Positions 16,340-25,263 of a stretch of DNA of 62,157 nt are shown piece after piece. The position numbers were made by a program, and so were the translations under genes. The notes under the pieces are model-generated. The model saw only the letters and a program-made list of their open reading frames with translations. It had not been told where the DNA came from and made no database searches. Source of the stretch: Paenibacillus sp. Its GTDB lineage: Bacteria; Bacillota; Bacilli; Paenibacillales; YIM-B00363. The stretch spans positions 1 through 62,157 of the forward strand of contig NZ_JAPSKE010000026.1 in the NCBI RefSeq assembly GCF_031177825.1, read 5' to 3'. Each line of letters opens with the position of its first letter. Position 1 is the first letter of the stretch.

Positions 16340-18016
16340 TTACATCCGGTCGGGGGCATGTACGCCGATGAGGCGCAGGGCATTGACGAAGGCGTGCTTC
16401 AGCGCGAGGAACAACGCCAGCTTCGCTCTCGTCTCCGACTCGTCCTCGGTCAGCACACGCTCCGCCTTATAATAGCTGTGGAACTGAGAGGCCAGCTCGA
16501 AGACGTAACGGACGACGCGATGCGGCGCGAGCGACTCGGCCGCTTCGGCGACCTCGGCCGGCAATTCGCCGATTTTCCGCAGCAGATCGTATGCCGCTTC
16601 CGACGCGAGCGGCGACAGGTCGACGCCTTCGGCCGTCGTCGGCACGGCGATGCCCTTCTCCTCGGCTTGGCGGAACACGCTGCAAATTCGGGCATGCGCG
16701 TATTGTACATAAAACACCGGGTTCTCGTTCGATTGCGACACGGCCAGATCCATATCGAAGTCGAGATGCGAATCGGTGCTGCGCATCGCGAAGAAGTATC
16801 GGGTCGCGTCCACGCCGACTTCGTCCATCAAGTCTTCCATCGTGACCGCCTTGCCGGTCCGCTTGGACATCTTGACCTTCTCGCCGCCTTGGTACAAGCT
16901 TACCATCTGCGCGATGAGCACCGTCAGCTTCGCAGGGTCCTCGCCGAGCGCTTCCATCGCGGCCTTCATGCGCGGCACGTAACCGTGGTGATCGGCGCCC
17001 CAGATGTTGATCATGCGGTCGTAGCCGCGGCTGTACTTGTTCAGGTGGTACGCGATGTCCGGCAGCAAGTACGTGTACGAGCCGTCGTTCTTGATCAGCA
17101 CGCGATCCTTGTCGTCGCCGAACGGCGTCGTGCGCAGCCAGACGGCGCCTTCGTGTTCGAACACGTGGCCGTTCTCGCGCAGCTTCGCCAGCGTCGGCTC
17201 GATGAGCCCGTCGGTATAGATCGACGTCTCGCTGAACCAGTGGTCGAAGCGGACGCGGAACCGCTCGAGGTCCCGCTTGATCTTGTCCAGCTCGCGCTCG
17301 AGCCCGTACTGCCGGAAGAAGGCGAACCGTTCGCCGTCCGGCAGCGACAGCAGCGCGTCGCCCTTCGACTCGGCCAGCTCGCGCCCGAAGGCGACGATGT
17401 CTTCGCCGTGGTAGCCGTCTTCCGGCATCGCCGCGTCTTGCCCGAGCGCCTGCTTATAGCGCGCTTCGATCGAATACGCGAGGTTCGCGATCTGATTGCC
17501 CGCGTCGTTAATGTAATATTCCCGCTCGACGCGGTAGCCGGCGAAGTCCAGCACGTTGCACAGCGCATCGCCTACCGCCGCGCCGCGCGCGTGCCCGAGA
17601 TGCAGGCTGCCGGTCGGGTTGGCGCTGACGAACTCGACCTGCACCTTCGCGCCTTTGCCGAAGTTCGTGCGGCCGTAATCGTCCCCCTGGCTTACCGCCT
17701 GGACGACGATCTCGCGCAGGTACGACTTGTCCATGAACAAGTTAATGAAGCCGGGACCCGCGATCTCGGCGCGCTCCACGCCGGCCGCCTTGCCGTCCAA
17801 CGCCGTCAAGAGCGCTTCGGCGATCGCCCGCGGCGGCTTCTTCGCCGCCTTCGTCATTTGCATCGCGAAGTTCGTCGCGAGGTCGCCGTGCGCCTTCTCC
17901 TTCGGCACCTCGAGCGTTATGACGGGCACTTCCCCTTCGGGAACGAGCCCCGCCTTCACCGCCGCCTGCCGCAGCGCGTCGGTCACCTTCTGTTTTTGCT
18001 GCTCCAATGCGTTCAT
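16340..18016 (-). CDS. argS: Arginyl-tRNA synthetase
   Basis: 558 residues, class I synthetase. N-terminal additional domain (about 1-110), HIGH-like motif in SANPTGSLHLGHARGAA, a KMSKR loop (GEKVKMSKRTGKAV) and a C-terminal DALR anticodon-binding domain ending LRLIGVHAPDRM. It charges tRNA-Arg in the cytoplasm. The ATG overlaps the ywiB stop by four bases (ATGA), showing translational coupling; longer upstream readings run through ywiB and are rejected. No terminator is visible between argS and the converging subtilase gene. Confidence 0.97.
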   Translation of the reverse strand: MNALEQQKQKVTDALRQAAVKAGLVPEGEVPVITLEVPKEKAHGDLATNFAMQMTKAAKKPPRAIAEALLTALDGKAAGVERAEIAGPGFINLFMDKSYLREIVVQAVSQGDDYGRTNFGKGAKVQVEFVSANPTGSLHLGHARGAAVGDALCNVLDFAGYRVEREYYINDAGNQIANLAYSIEARYKQALGQDAAMPEDGYHGEDIVAFGRELAESKGDALLSLPDGERFAFFRQYGLERELDKIKRDLERFRVRFDHWFSETSIYTDGLIEPTLAKLRENGHVFEHEGAVWLRTTPFGDDKDRVLIKNDGSYTYLLPDIAYHLNKYSRGYDRMINIWGADHHGYVPRMKAAMEALGEDPAKLTVLIAQMVSLYQGGEKVKMSKRTGKAVTMEDLMDEVGVDATRYFFAMRSTDSHLDFDMDLAVSQSNENPVFYVQYAHARICSVFRQAEEKGIAVPTTAEGVDLSPLASEAAYDLLRKIGELPAEVAEAAESLAPHRVVRYVFELASQFHSYYKAERVLTEDESETRAKLALFLALKHAFVNALRLIGVHAPDRM

Positions 18017-18438
18017 CCTGCTTCTTCCGCCTCCTGCACGTCCAAGTTCACTTGAAACCGTCCCGCTTCCGCGCCACCGACCCATAGTTCGTACGACCAC
18101 GACGCGACGCCGACGCCGCCCTCGAAGCGAACGGAGATGGCTCCCGTCTTCGTCTCGAGCGGGAACGACCCGTGCGCGGTCTCGTAATAGCCGACGGCGA
18201 TGCCGTTCGGGACGAACCGCTGCTCCGCGCGCACGGCGCCTTGGCGAATGACCGAGACGCCGCCCTCCTCGAGCTTCACCGTCGTCGTGACGCCGGCGAG
18301 GTCCGCGGACGTCTCTTGATATCGAATATACGTATGACCGCCCCGCAAGTACGCTGCGCCGTCGGTGTCGACGATCGATTTCCGTCCGTCGTTCACGGTG
18401 GTCAGCCGGACGCGGACGTTCCGCTTGTGCTCATTCAT
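18013..18438 (-). CDS. ywiB: DUF1934 beta-barrel protein YwiB
   Basis: A 141-residue small beta-rich protein: MNEHKRNVRVRLTTVNDGRKS, VTTTVKLEEGGVSVIRQG, LETKTGAISVRFEGG, then an acidic C-terminus. DUF1934 proteins are lipocalin-like barrels of unknown function usually encoded just before argS, and this one overlaps argS by four bases. The ywiB-argS pair is conserved with B. subtilis. Start ATG at 18438; divergent from the AraC gene. Confidence 0.85.
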   Translation of the reverse strand: MNEHKRNVRVRLTTVNDGRKSIVDTDGAAYLRGGHTYIRYQETSADLAGVTTTVKLEEGGVSVIRQGAVRAEQRFVPNGIAVGYYETAHGSFPLETKTGAISVRFEGGVGVASWSYELWVGGAEAGRFQVNLDVQEAEEAG

Positions 18439-18575
18439 GATTTTCAGTGTACTCTAACGTTCTTCTCCTTTGCAACCGGGCGCCCGGACGCGTCTTCAAG
18501 CGTTTCCGCTTTCTATCCATCCGCCGCTGTTCTTGATAATATAACGATATGAAACTTTACCGAGGCGGGTGGACG

Positions 18576-19406
18576 ATGAGAGACCGAAACTTCTTCCCGG
18601 TGCTGACCGAACTCGAGCTGCAGCTGCCTATGTATCTCACGAGCGCGGGCGGATGGATCAATCAGGAGCGGACGGACCGGCCGGACGGATTTTTCTCGTT
18701 CCAATGGATTCAGTGCTTGAGGGGGCAAGGGCGGCTCGAGCTCGGCGGCACGGCCGCCGACGTCGGCGAGGGGCAAGGCATGCTGCTGTATGCGGGCGTC
18801 CCTCATCGCTATTACGCGGTGCAGGAGCCTTGGAGCGTGGTGTGGGTGACGTTCCACGGCAGCGTCGTACCCGAGATGTTGGAGCGCCTAAGGCTGAAGG
18901 AATCGGGCGTCTATACCGTGTCGGAGCCCGAGTCGCTGCTCGATCAGCTGGACCGCGCCGCGGAGGTCATGTCCGGGAGCGATCCGCTCCGGGGCTACGA
19001 AGGCTCCGCCCTGCTGTACCGGCTGCTGCTCGACCTGGCCAAACGGAGCTCGTTCAAAGCCGGCGGATCGCGGCAGCAGCACCTGCAGAACATCGCTCCG
19101 ATGCTGCGGTTGATCGAAGAGCGGTACGCGGACGACTTGTCGCTGGACGACCTCGCCGGAACGCTCGGCGTGACGCCGCAGTACGCCTGCGCGCTGTTCC
19201 GGCGTTCGTTCGGCATGCGTCCGTTCGAGTACGTGACGAAGCATCGGCTGCGCCGCGCGAAGGAGCTGCTCCTCGCCGACTTCTCGCTCGCCGTGGCGGA
19301 GGTCGGACGCCGCGTCGGCTATGGTCATACGAGCTATTTCATCAAGCTGTTCAAGCAGCAGGAAGGCATGACCCCAAGCCAGTTCCGGCAGCTGTTCCTC
19401 GGCTAA
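18576..19406 (+). CDS. AraC family transcriptional regulator
   Basis: 276 residues. An N-terminal cupin-like sensor domain (about 1-140; LGGTAADVGEGQGMLLYAGVPHRYY carries the beta-barrel pattern) precedes two helix-turn-helix motifs: LSLDDLAGTLGVTPQYACALFRRSFG and FSLAVAEVGRRVGYGHTSYFIKLFKQQEGMTPSQFR. Such regulators often sense sugars or cell-envelope signals in Paenibacillaceae. The ATG at 18576 follows GAGGCGGGTGGACG; an ATG nine codons upstream has no ribosome binding site. Its target is not evident; the next gene is convergent. Confidence 0.9.
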   Translation: MRDRNFFPVLTELELQLPMYLTSAGGWINQERTDRPDGFFSFQWIQCLRGQGRLELGGTAADVGEGQGMLLYAGVPHRYYAVQEPWSVVWVTFHGSVVPEMLERLRLKESGVYTVSEPESLLDQLDRAAEVMSGSDPLRGYEGSALLYRLLLDLAKRSSFKAGGSRQQHLQNIAPMLRLIEERYADDLSLDDLAGTLGVTPQYACALFRRSFGMRPFEYVTKHRLRRAKELLLADFSLAVAEVGRRVGYGHTSYFIKLFKQQEGMTPSQFRQLFLG

Positions 19407-19437
19407 GGGGCTTCGAGTGTTACGCGGTAATACCGGG

Positions 19438-20049
19438 TTACTCCGCCTTCCTTCGCTTCTTATAGAGAACCCATGCGACATACGCCGCCGCGACGACGCC
19501 GACCGCGATGCAGACGAAGAGCAAGTACCGCTCGACCAACAGGAACGCGGCCTCCCACTGCTCGCCGAACGCGTACCCGATCGCGATGAACGCCCCCGTC
19601 CAGCACGCGGCGCCCCCATAGGCGTAGACCGCGAACGTGCGGAACGGCACCCGCAGCATGCCGACCGCGTACCCCGCGAATTGGCGCACCCCCGGGATGA
19701 AGAAGCTCGCGAACAGAAACCGGTTGCCGTACCGCTCGTAATACCCTCTCGACTTCTCAAGCACGTCCGGGCGGATCATCAGCCGCCTGCCGAACTTCTC
19801 GAGCAGGCGCGCCCCCGCTTGATAGCCGATCGTATACGTCGCCGTCACGCCGATGGACGCGCCCAGGAACGCCGCAGCGACGGCTGCGACCGGCGACAGC
19901 GCCTCTTTGTATAGTAAGTACCCCGTATACGCGAGCGTCGTCTGCCCCGGCGGCAGCGGCAGCGCGATGAAGTCGATCGGCAGTCCGATCAACAGGACGA
20001 GGTATCCGTATTGTTCGAAAACCCGTTCCAGCCAAGCCAACGCTTCCAA
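19438..20049 (-). CDS. DedA family membrane protein
   Basis: 203 residues with four to five hydrophobic segments and the DedA pattern: PLPPGQTTLAYTGYLLY re-entrant region, FFIPGVRQFAGYAVGML, and a Gly-Trp segment (YGGAACWTGAFIAIGYAFG). The C-terminus is basic (KKRRKAE). DedA proteins are lipid (undecaprenyl phosphate or phospholipid) translocases or required for membrane energetics; which applies here is unknown. Start is a TTG at 20049, eight bases after GGAGGTG; upstream in-frame codons lack a ribosome binding site. Confidence 0.87.
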   Translation of the reverse strand: MEALAWLERVFEQYGYLVLLIGLPIDFIALPLPPGQTTLAYTGYLLYKEALSPVAAVAAAFLGASIGVTATYTIGYQAGARLLEKFGRRLMIRPDVLEKSRGYYERYGNRFLFASFFIPGVRQFAGYAVGMLRVPFRTFAVYAYGGAACWTGAFIAIGYAFGEQWEAAFLLVERYLLFVCIAVGVVAAAYVAWVLYKKRRKAE

Positions 20050-20145
20050 CGAACGTTCACCTCCGTTCTCATTATGGCGCGTTCGACCTTTCCCGAACCA
20101 TAGTTCCGGGTCGAGCGCGCGGCCGGACCTAAGTCTTGCGCCCAA

Positions 20146-20183
20146 GAAAAAAACGGCCCGCCTCGCATTCCCGAGGGGGCCGT
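20146..20183 (-). terminator. Terminator after speB
   Basis: On the minus strand ACGGCCC-CCTCG pairs with CGAGG-GGGCCGT (20153-20183, one bulge), then TTTTTTT. It ends the speE-speB transcript 5 bases after the speB stop. Confidence 0.85.
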
Positions 20184-20187
20184 CATC

Positions 20188-21057
20188 TTATTTCAAGAAC
20201 CCGAGCAGCATCTCGCGAATGAGCTTCGCGGCCACGATAGGCGTCTGCTCCGTAGGATCGTATATCGGCGCGACCTCGACGAGGTCGAAGCCGACGACGT
20301 TCGCGCCGCTCTTCGCGATCGCGTGCACCGCGCCGAGCAGCTCCTTCGACGTAATGCCGCCCGCTTCCGCCGTGCCCGTGCCCGGCGCCGCCGACGGATC
20401 GAGCACGTCGATGTCGATCGTGACGTACACCGGCTTGCCTTCGAGCTGCGGCAGCACCTTCTGCAGCGGCTCCAGCACGTCGAACGGGAAGAAGTTGACG
20501 TTCTCGCGGCCCCACGCGAATTCCTCGCGCATGCCCGAGCGAATGCCGAACTGATACACGCGCTTGCCGCCGATCAGCTCGGCGGCCTTGCGGATCGGCG
20601 TCGAATGCGACAGCGGCTCGCCCTCGTACTGCTCCCGCAGGTCCGCGTGCGCGTCGATGTGGATCAGGTGCAGGTCCGGATATTTCGCGAACACTTCGCG
20701 AATGACCGGCCACGACACCAGATGCTCGCCGCCGAGTCCGACCGGCACCTTGCCGTCGTCCAGCAGCCGCCGCACGTACTCGCCGATCAGATCGAGACTC
20801 TTCGCCGCGTTGCCGAACGGCAGCAGCAGGTCGCCCGCGTCGAAGTACGTAATTTCCTCCAGGTGCTTGTCCAAGTAAGGGCTATATTCCTCGAGGCCGA
20901 TCGAGGAACGGCGGATCGCCGCCGGTCCGAAGCGGGAGCCCGGACGGAAGCTGACCGTATAGTCCATCGGCATGCCGTAAATGACGGCTTGCGACTTCTC
21001 GTACTCCTCGGAGCTTAGGATGAAGACGTTGCCCGAATACGCTTGATCGATTTTCAT
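20188..21057 (-). CDS. speB: Agmatinase
   Basis: A 289-residue ureohydrolase converting agmatine to putrescine and urea with a di-manganese centre. Metal ligands are visible in GGEHLVSWP, HIDAHADLRE (HxDAHxD) and TIDIDVLDPSAAPGTGTAEAGG. It starts at the ATG at 21057, overlapping the speE stop by four bases. The order speE-speB means agmatinase supplies the putrescine that spermidine synthase uses; the same gene pair exists in B. subtilis. Confidence 0.95.
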   Translation of the reverse strand: MKIDQAYSGNVFILSSEEYEKSQAVIYGMPMDYTVSFRPGSRFGPAAIRRSSIGLEEYSPYLDKHLEEITYFDAGDLLLPFGNAAKSLDLIGEYVRRLLDDGKVPVGLGGEHLVSWPVIREVFAKYPDLHLIHIDAHADLREQYEGEPLSHSTPIRKAAELIGGKRVYQFGIRSGMREEFAWGRENVNFFPFDVLEPLQKVLPQLEGKPVYVTIDIDVLDPSAAPGTGTAEAGGITSKELLGAVHAIAKSGANVVGFDLVEVAPIYDPTEQTPIVAAKLIREMLLGFLK

Positions 21058-21881
21058 TTCACCAAATCCTCCACGAATTTCGGCAGAACGAACGCCGCCG
21101 CGTGCAGGCGAGGCGTGTAATACTTCGTCTCGAATTCCGGAATGGACGCCGCTTCGACCGCCAGCGGATCGTGTTTCTTGCTGCCCATCGTGAACGTCCA
21201 GAGACCGCTCGGATACGTCGGGATGTTGGCGCCGTAGACGCGCACGATCGGGAAGATTTCCTTCACGTCGCGATTGACCGTCTGAATGAGGTCCGCCTTG
21301 AACCAAGGGTTGTCCGTCTGGGCGACGAAGATGCCGTCTTCCTTGAGCGCTTCGTAGATGCCTTGGTAGAAGCCCTTGGAGAACAGCTCGACCGCCGGGC
21401 CGACCGGCTCCGTCGAATCGACCATGATGACGTCATACGCGTTCTTGTGCTTGGCGATATGCATGTAGCCGTCGCCGACGATCACTTCGACGCGCGGGTT
21501 GTCGAGCTCGCCCGCGATCGTCGGGAGGTACTTCTTCGAATATTCGATGACTTTGCCGTCGATGTCGACGAGCACGGCCTTCTTCACCTTCGGGTGCTTC
21601 ATCACTTCGCGGATGACCCCTCCGTCGCCGCCGCCGACCACGAGCACGTGCTCCGGATTCGGGTGCGTCACGAGCGCCGGATGCGCCACCATCTCATGGT
21701 AGACGAACTCGTCGCGCACGCTCGTCATGACCATGCCGTCGAGGGTGAGCATCGTGCCCCATTCTTCCGTCTCGATCATCGTCAGATGCTGGAAGTCCGT
21801 CTGCTCGTTTTCGTATGTTTTCGTCACCTTCATCGTGATGCCGAAATTGTCGGTTTGCTTCTCCGTATACCATAAATCCAT
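21054..21881 (-). CDS. speE: Spermidine synthase
   Basis: A 275-residue aminopropyltransferase adding the propylamine group of decarboxylated SAM to putrescine. Signatures: VLVVGGGDGGVIREVMKHP (SAM fold), VDIDGKVIEYSKKYLP, VIMVDSTEPVGPA, QTDNPWF. The frame stays open far upstream across the pbpG gene, but the ATG at 21881 after AGAGAGGGATTTAACC is the real start. A promoter is at 21952-21979. Confidence 0.96.
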   Translation of the reverse strand: MDLWYTEKQTDNFGITMKVTKTYENEQTDFQHLTMIETEEWGTMLTLDGMVMTSVRDEFVYHEMVAHPALVTHPNPEHVLVVGGGDGGVIREVMKHPKVKKAVLVDIDGKVIEYSKKYLPTIAGELDNPRVEVIVGDGYMHIAKHKNAYDVIMVDSTEPVGPAVELFSKGFYQGIYEALKEDGIFVAQTDNPWFKADLIQTVNRDVKEIFPIVRVYGANIPTYPSGLWTFTMGSKKHDPLAVEAASIPEFETKYYTPRLHAAAFVLPKFVEDLVK

Positions 21882-21951
21882 GGTTAAATCCCTCTCTTCG
21901 TCCATATCCGTAAGGTTCCAAGTTCTTCCGCGCGAAACCGCAACAAGTTGT

Positions 21952-21979
21952 ATTATAGAGAACTTACCTAAAAATGCAA
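21952..21979 (-). promoter_or_regulatory. sigmaA promoter of speE-speB
   Basis: On the minus strand TTGCAT (21974-21979), 16 bases, TATAAT (21952-21957), 70 bases before the speE ATG. Confidence 0.7.
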
Positions 21980-21984
21980 CCAAA

Positions 21985-22014
21985 GTATAGCCCATAACGT
22001 TTCCACCCATAATG
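21985..22014 (+). promoter_or_regulatory. Possible sigmaF/sigmaG promoter of pbpG
   Basis: GTATA (21985-21989) and CATAATG (22008-22014) separated by 18 bases resemble forespore sigma factor elements (GHATR and CATnHTA types). B. subtilis pbpG is forespore-expressed. The match is short and could be chance. Confidence 0.35.
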
Positions 22015-22070
22015 GAGAGAGAGGTATCATTTTCCTTAAGAAGTGCCAGTTTGGCGAAGGAGCGATTCCC

Positions 22071-24149
22071 ATGGACGAACCGTTGCATCAACCGCCGCGC
22101 CTCGCGGCGCACCGCGAGCCCGCTCCGCTTCGATTTCTGCGGGCCGCGAAGCGGCTTATCGTATTTTCGATCGCTATGATCGTCTTGGCGTCCGTCCTGT
22201 TCGCGGGACTGCTGCTCTACTTGCGGGTGCAACCGATGCCGCCGTTGTCGTTCTCGCAGTCGACCGAGCTGCTCGACGTTCACGGCTCGCTCATCGATTC
22301 GTTCCACGACGGGCAGAATCGGCACATCGTCGACCTCTCCAGCATCTCGCCCAATATGCTTAAGGCGACGCTCGCCATCGAGGATAAGCGGTTTTACCGC
22401 CATTTCGGCATCGACCCAAGGGGGCTCGCCCGCGCGATCTGGGTGAACATCCGTTCGCTCGACGCGAACAGCCAAGGCGCCAGCACGCTGACGCAGCAGC
22501 TCGCGCGCAACTTGTTCCTCACCCACGAGAAGACGTGGTCGCGGAAGATCAAGGAAGCGATGTACGCGCTGCAGCTCGAGATGGCGTATACGAAAGACGA
22601 GATCCTCGCGATGTATTTGAATCAGATCTACTTCGGACACGGCGCGTACGGCATCGAAGCCGCGTCGAATTTGTATTTCGGCAAGCGCGCGTCCGAGCTG
22701 ACCCTCGCCGAAAGCTCGATGCTCGCCGGGGTCATGAAGAGCTGGAAGTACTACTCGCCGCACATGGATTACGAGCGGTCGCGCGAGCGGCAGAAACTCG
22801 TGCTGACGACCATGGCCAAGCAAGGCGTCATTACGGACGCGGAAGCGGCGGCGGTGTATGCGGAAGAGCTGAACCTCCTGCCCCTGACGGACAAGGAATC
22901 CTCCAAAGCCCCCTACTTCCGGGACTATGTCCGCAGCGTCGCCGTCGGCAAGCTCGGCATCGACGAGCGGCTGTACGACTCCGGGGGACTTCGGATCTTT
23001 ACGACGCTCGACCTGCACGCGCAGGAGAACGCGGAAGCGGCGGTCGCGAAATATTTGGAACCGCACGAAGAGCTGCAAGCCGCGCTCGTCTCGATCGACC
23101 CGCGCAACGGGCATATTCAGGCGATGGTCGGCGGCCGGAATTACGAGGAGAACCAATACAACCGCGCGTTCGCGGAGACGCGTCAGCCCGGATCGTCGTT
23201 CAAGCCGATTCTGTACCTGACGGCGCTGCAGCAGGAAGGCTTCACGGCCGTCACCCGATTCATGAGCGAGCCGACCGTCTTCACCTACGACGAAGGACGG
23301 AAGACGTATTCGCCGCAGAACTACGGGAACAAATACCCGAATAAGCTGGTAGACTTGCGTTACGCCATCTCGAAGTCCGATAACATCTATGCGGTGAACA
23401 CGATGATGCAGGTCGGGCCGGAACGGGTGATCGAGACGGCGAAGAGCCTCGGCATCACGAGCGAGATGGAGCCGCTGCCGTCGCTCGCGCTCGGGACGTA
23501 CCCGGTCAGCCCGTACGAGATGGCGTCCGCGTTCGCCACGATCGCGGGCGGCGGCATCCGGCGGGAGCCGGTCGCGATTTTGCGGATCGAGGACATGTAC
23601 GGCCGGGTGCTGTACGAGGCGAAGCCCCGCGAGCAGCGGGTCGTGGCGCCGCAATACACGTACATTCTCACGCACTTGATGCAAAGCGTGTTCGACGACG
23701 GCGGCACCGGCCGGCGGGTGTCCGACTTGATCAAGCGGCCCGTCGCCGGCAAGACCGGCACGACGAACACCGACGCTTGGATGGTCGGCTTCACGCCGGA
23801 GCTCGCGACGGCCGTCTGGGTCGGCTACGATAAGGGCCGGGCCGTCACCTCCGTCGAAGCGCACACCGCCTCGCCGATCTTCGCGGAGTTTACGGAGCGG
23901 ACGCTGTCGGCGGTGCCGCCGAAGCTGTTCGAGGTGCCGGAGGGCGTAACGACCGTGTACATCGACCCGGCGACGGGGCTGCTGGCGACGGCCGACTGCC
24001 CGAATCCGCGGTTAGAGTCGTTCATCGCCGGCACCGAGCCGACCGAATCGTGCACCGGCCACGGCGCCGAGCCGCTGCCGCAGGACGCGCCGCAGCAGGA
24101 GCAAGAACGCAATTGGTGGGACGATCTGAAGCGCTGGTGGAACAGTTAG
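22071..24149 (+). CDS. pbpG: Class A penicillin-binding protein (PbpG type)
   Basis: 692 residues. One N-terminal membrane anchor (about 31-55), then a GT51 glycosyltransferase with its catalytic Glu in IEDKRFYRHFGIDPRG and QGASTLTQQLARNLFL, then a transpeptidase with active-site SxxK (PGSSFKPI), SKSDNIYA (SxN) and GKTGTTN (KTG). The last ~80 residues are a short beta-type extension and an acidic/Gln-rich tail. Placement opposite speE-speB matches B. subtilis ywhE (pbpG), which helps make spore peptidoglycan. The ATG follows GAAGGAGCGATTCCC. Confidence 0.9.
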   Translation: MDEPLHQPPRLAAHREPAPLRFLRAAKRLIVFSIAMIVLASVLFAGLLLYLRVQPMPPLSFSQSTELLDVHGSLIDSFHDGQNRHIVDLSSISPNMLKATLAIEDKRFYRHFGIDPRGLARAIWVNIRSLDANSQGASTLTQQLARNLFLTHEKTWSRKIKEAMYALQLEMAYTKDEILAMYLNQIYFGHGAYGIEAASNLYFGKRASELTLAESSMLAGVMKSWKYYSPHMDYERSRERQKLVLTTMAKQGVITDAEAAAVYAEELNLLPLTDKESSKAPYFRDYVRSVAVGKLGIDERLYDSGGLRIFTTLDLHAQENAEAAVAKYLEPHEELQAALVSIDPRNGHIQAMVGGRNYEENQYNRAFAETRQPGSSFKPILYLTALQQEGFTAVTRFMSEPTVFTYDEGRKTYSPQNYGNKYPNKLVDLRYAISKSDNIYAVNTMMQVGPERVIETAKSLGITSEMEPLPSLALGTYPVSPYEMASAFATIAGGGIRREPVAILRIEDMYGRVLYEAKPREQRVVAPQYTYILTHLMQSVFDDGGTGRRVSDLIKRPVAGKTGTTNTDAWMVGFTPELATAVWVGYDKGRAVTSVEAHTASPIFAEFTERTLSAVPPKLFEVPEGVTTVYIDPATGLLATADCPNPRLESFIAGTEPTESCTGHGAEPLPQDAPQQEQERNWWDDLKRWWNS

Positions 24150-24158
24150 CCTTATTGG

Positions 24159-24187
24159 AACCCGGGGAGCTTATAGCTCTCCGGGTT
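24159..24187 (+). terminator. Terminator after pbpG
   Basis: AACCCGG-GGAGCT pairs with AGCTCT-CCGGGTT, followed by TCTTGTTTCC. Confidence 0.75.
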
Positions 24188-24221
24188 TCTTGTTTCCTAT
24201 CTTTTAGCCGATTTGACCATA

Positions 24222-24273
24222 GGGAGAAGCGTTTCCCCTGCCCGTTATGAACGGGAGGTTTTCCCGCTTCTCC
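24222..24273 (+). repeat. Second long hairpin with T-rich tail
   Basis: GGAGAAGCG (24223-24231) pairs with CGCTTCTCC (24265-24273), enclosing GCCCGTT/AACGGG around ATG (24240-24255). The tail is ATTTTCTTTT. It stands 35 bases beyond the pbpG terminator and 64 bases before the hydrolase, so it is either a back-up terminator or a leader structure of the hydrolase gene. Confidence 0.55.
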
Positions 24274-24337
24274 ATTTTCTTTTGCACGAAAACCTTATAG
24301 TATGGAATCAACTAGAATGTACCGGAGGCGAATAGCT

Positions 24338-25165
24338 ATGGCATGGGAACGATACCGGAAGGATTGGCCGACTTCGAACGAGACGCCGGCGAAGGCGGCG
24401 GTCGTGCTCGTCCACGGACAAGGCGAACACTGCGGGCGCTACGCGCACGTCGCCGCGGCGTTGAACGCGGCGGGGTACGACGTCGTCTCCGGCGACTTGC
24501 CGGGACACGGCCGTTCCGGAGGGCTGCGCGGCCATATCGACCGGTTCGACGACTTCGTCGACGTCGTCTCGTCTTGGATCGAGGACGCCCGGAGCCGTCG
24601 ATCGGATCTTCCGCTCTTCCTGCTCGGGCACAGCGTCGGAGGGCTCGTCGCCGCGCGGCTGCTGCAGACGTCGCCGCTCGCCGGCGCGCTGTCGGGCGCC
24701 GTCCTGACGTCGCCGGCCTTCCGGCTGCGATTCCCGATCCCGGCGTGGAAGGAAGCGCTCGGCCGGCGGCTCGACGGCGTGCTGCCCCGGCTGCGCATGC
24801 CGAGCGGCTTGAAGCAGCAGCGCGTCACGCGCAGCGAAGACGTTCTGCTCGCGACGGCCGCCGACCCGCTGATGGTGTACGTCGCGAGCGTGCGCTTCTA
24901 CAACGAGCTGCTCCGCGCGCAAGCGGCGGCTCTCGCCGAAGCCGAGGCGATCTCGCTGCCGCTGCTCCTGCTGCACGGCGGCGCGGACGAAATTATCGCG
25001 CCCGAACCGTCGCTCGACTTCGGGCGCCGCGTCGCTTCGCCGGATAAAGACGTACGCCTGCTGCCCGGACTGCACCACGAAATCATGAACGAGCCGGAGC
25101 GGGACGACGTGCTGCGCGACATCGTCGGCTGGCTCGACCGTCATGCCGGCGCAGCGGAGGCGTAA
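24338..25165 (+). CDS. Alpha/beta hydrolase, monoacylglycerol-lipase-like
   Basis: 275 residues. Serine hydrolase motifs: oxyanion VLVHGQGEHCGRY, GDLPGHGRSGGLRGHIDRFDDFVDVV, nucleophile elbow GHSVGG, acid in GADEIIAPEP, and a His near the end (LPGLHHEIMNEPERDD). The pattern is that of the Hydrolase_4 (monoglyceride lipase/lysophospholipase) group; the real ester is unknown. ATG at 24338 follows CGGAGGCGAATAGCT; two earlier in-frame ATGs have no ribosome binding site. It interrupts the pbpG-ywhD neighbourhood. Confidence 0.87.
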   Translation: MAWERYRKDWPTSNETPAKAAVVLVHGQGEHCGRYAHVAAALNAAGYDVVSGDLPGHGRSGGLRGHIDRFDDFVDVVSSWIEDARSRRSDLPLFLLGHSVGGLVAARLLQTSPLAGALSGAVLTSPAFRLRFPIPAWKEALGRRLDGVLPRLRMPSGLKQQRVTRSEDVLLATAADPLMVYVASVRFYNELLRAQAAALAEAEAISLPLLLLHGGADEIIAPEPSLDFGRRVASPDKDVRLLPGLHHEIMNEPERDDVLRDIVGWLDRHAGAAEA

Positions 25166-25200
25166 GACAACGCAAGCCATGTATCCCGTATTAAAAAATA

Positions 25201-25233
25201 CGGAAGGCTGCCTCGATGCGAGGCAGCCTTCCG
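25201..25233. terminator. Strong bidirectional hairpin terminator
   Basis: A perfect 15-bp stem CGGAAGGCTGCCTCG/CGAGGCAGCCTTCCG with an ATG loop lies between convergent genes. On the minus strand it is followed by TATTTTTTAA, so it mainly serves the large secreted protein gene. Confidence 0.85.
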
Positions 25234-25263
25234 TCCTATGCGGCTTTCAGCGCGACATCGTCG

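Noticed and set aside
21882..23864. Very long minus-strand frame upstream of speE (about 660 extra residues)
   Set aside because: It is the antisense of pbpG, Arg/Asp/His-rich as expected for a shadow frame in GC-rich DNA. speE has a clear start and promoter at 21881-21979.
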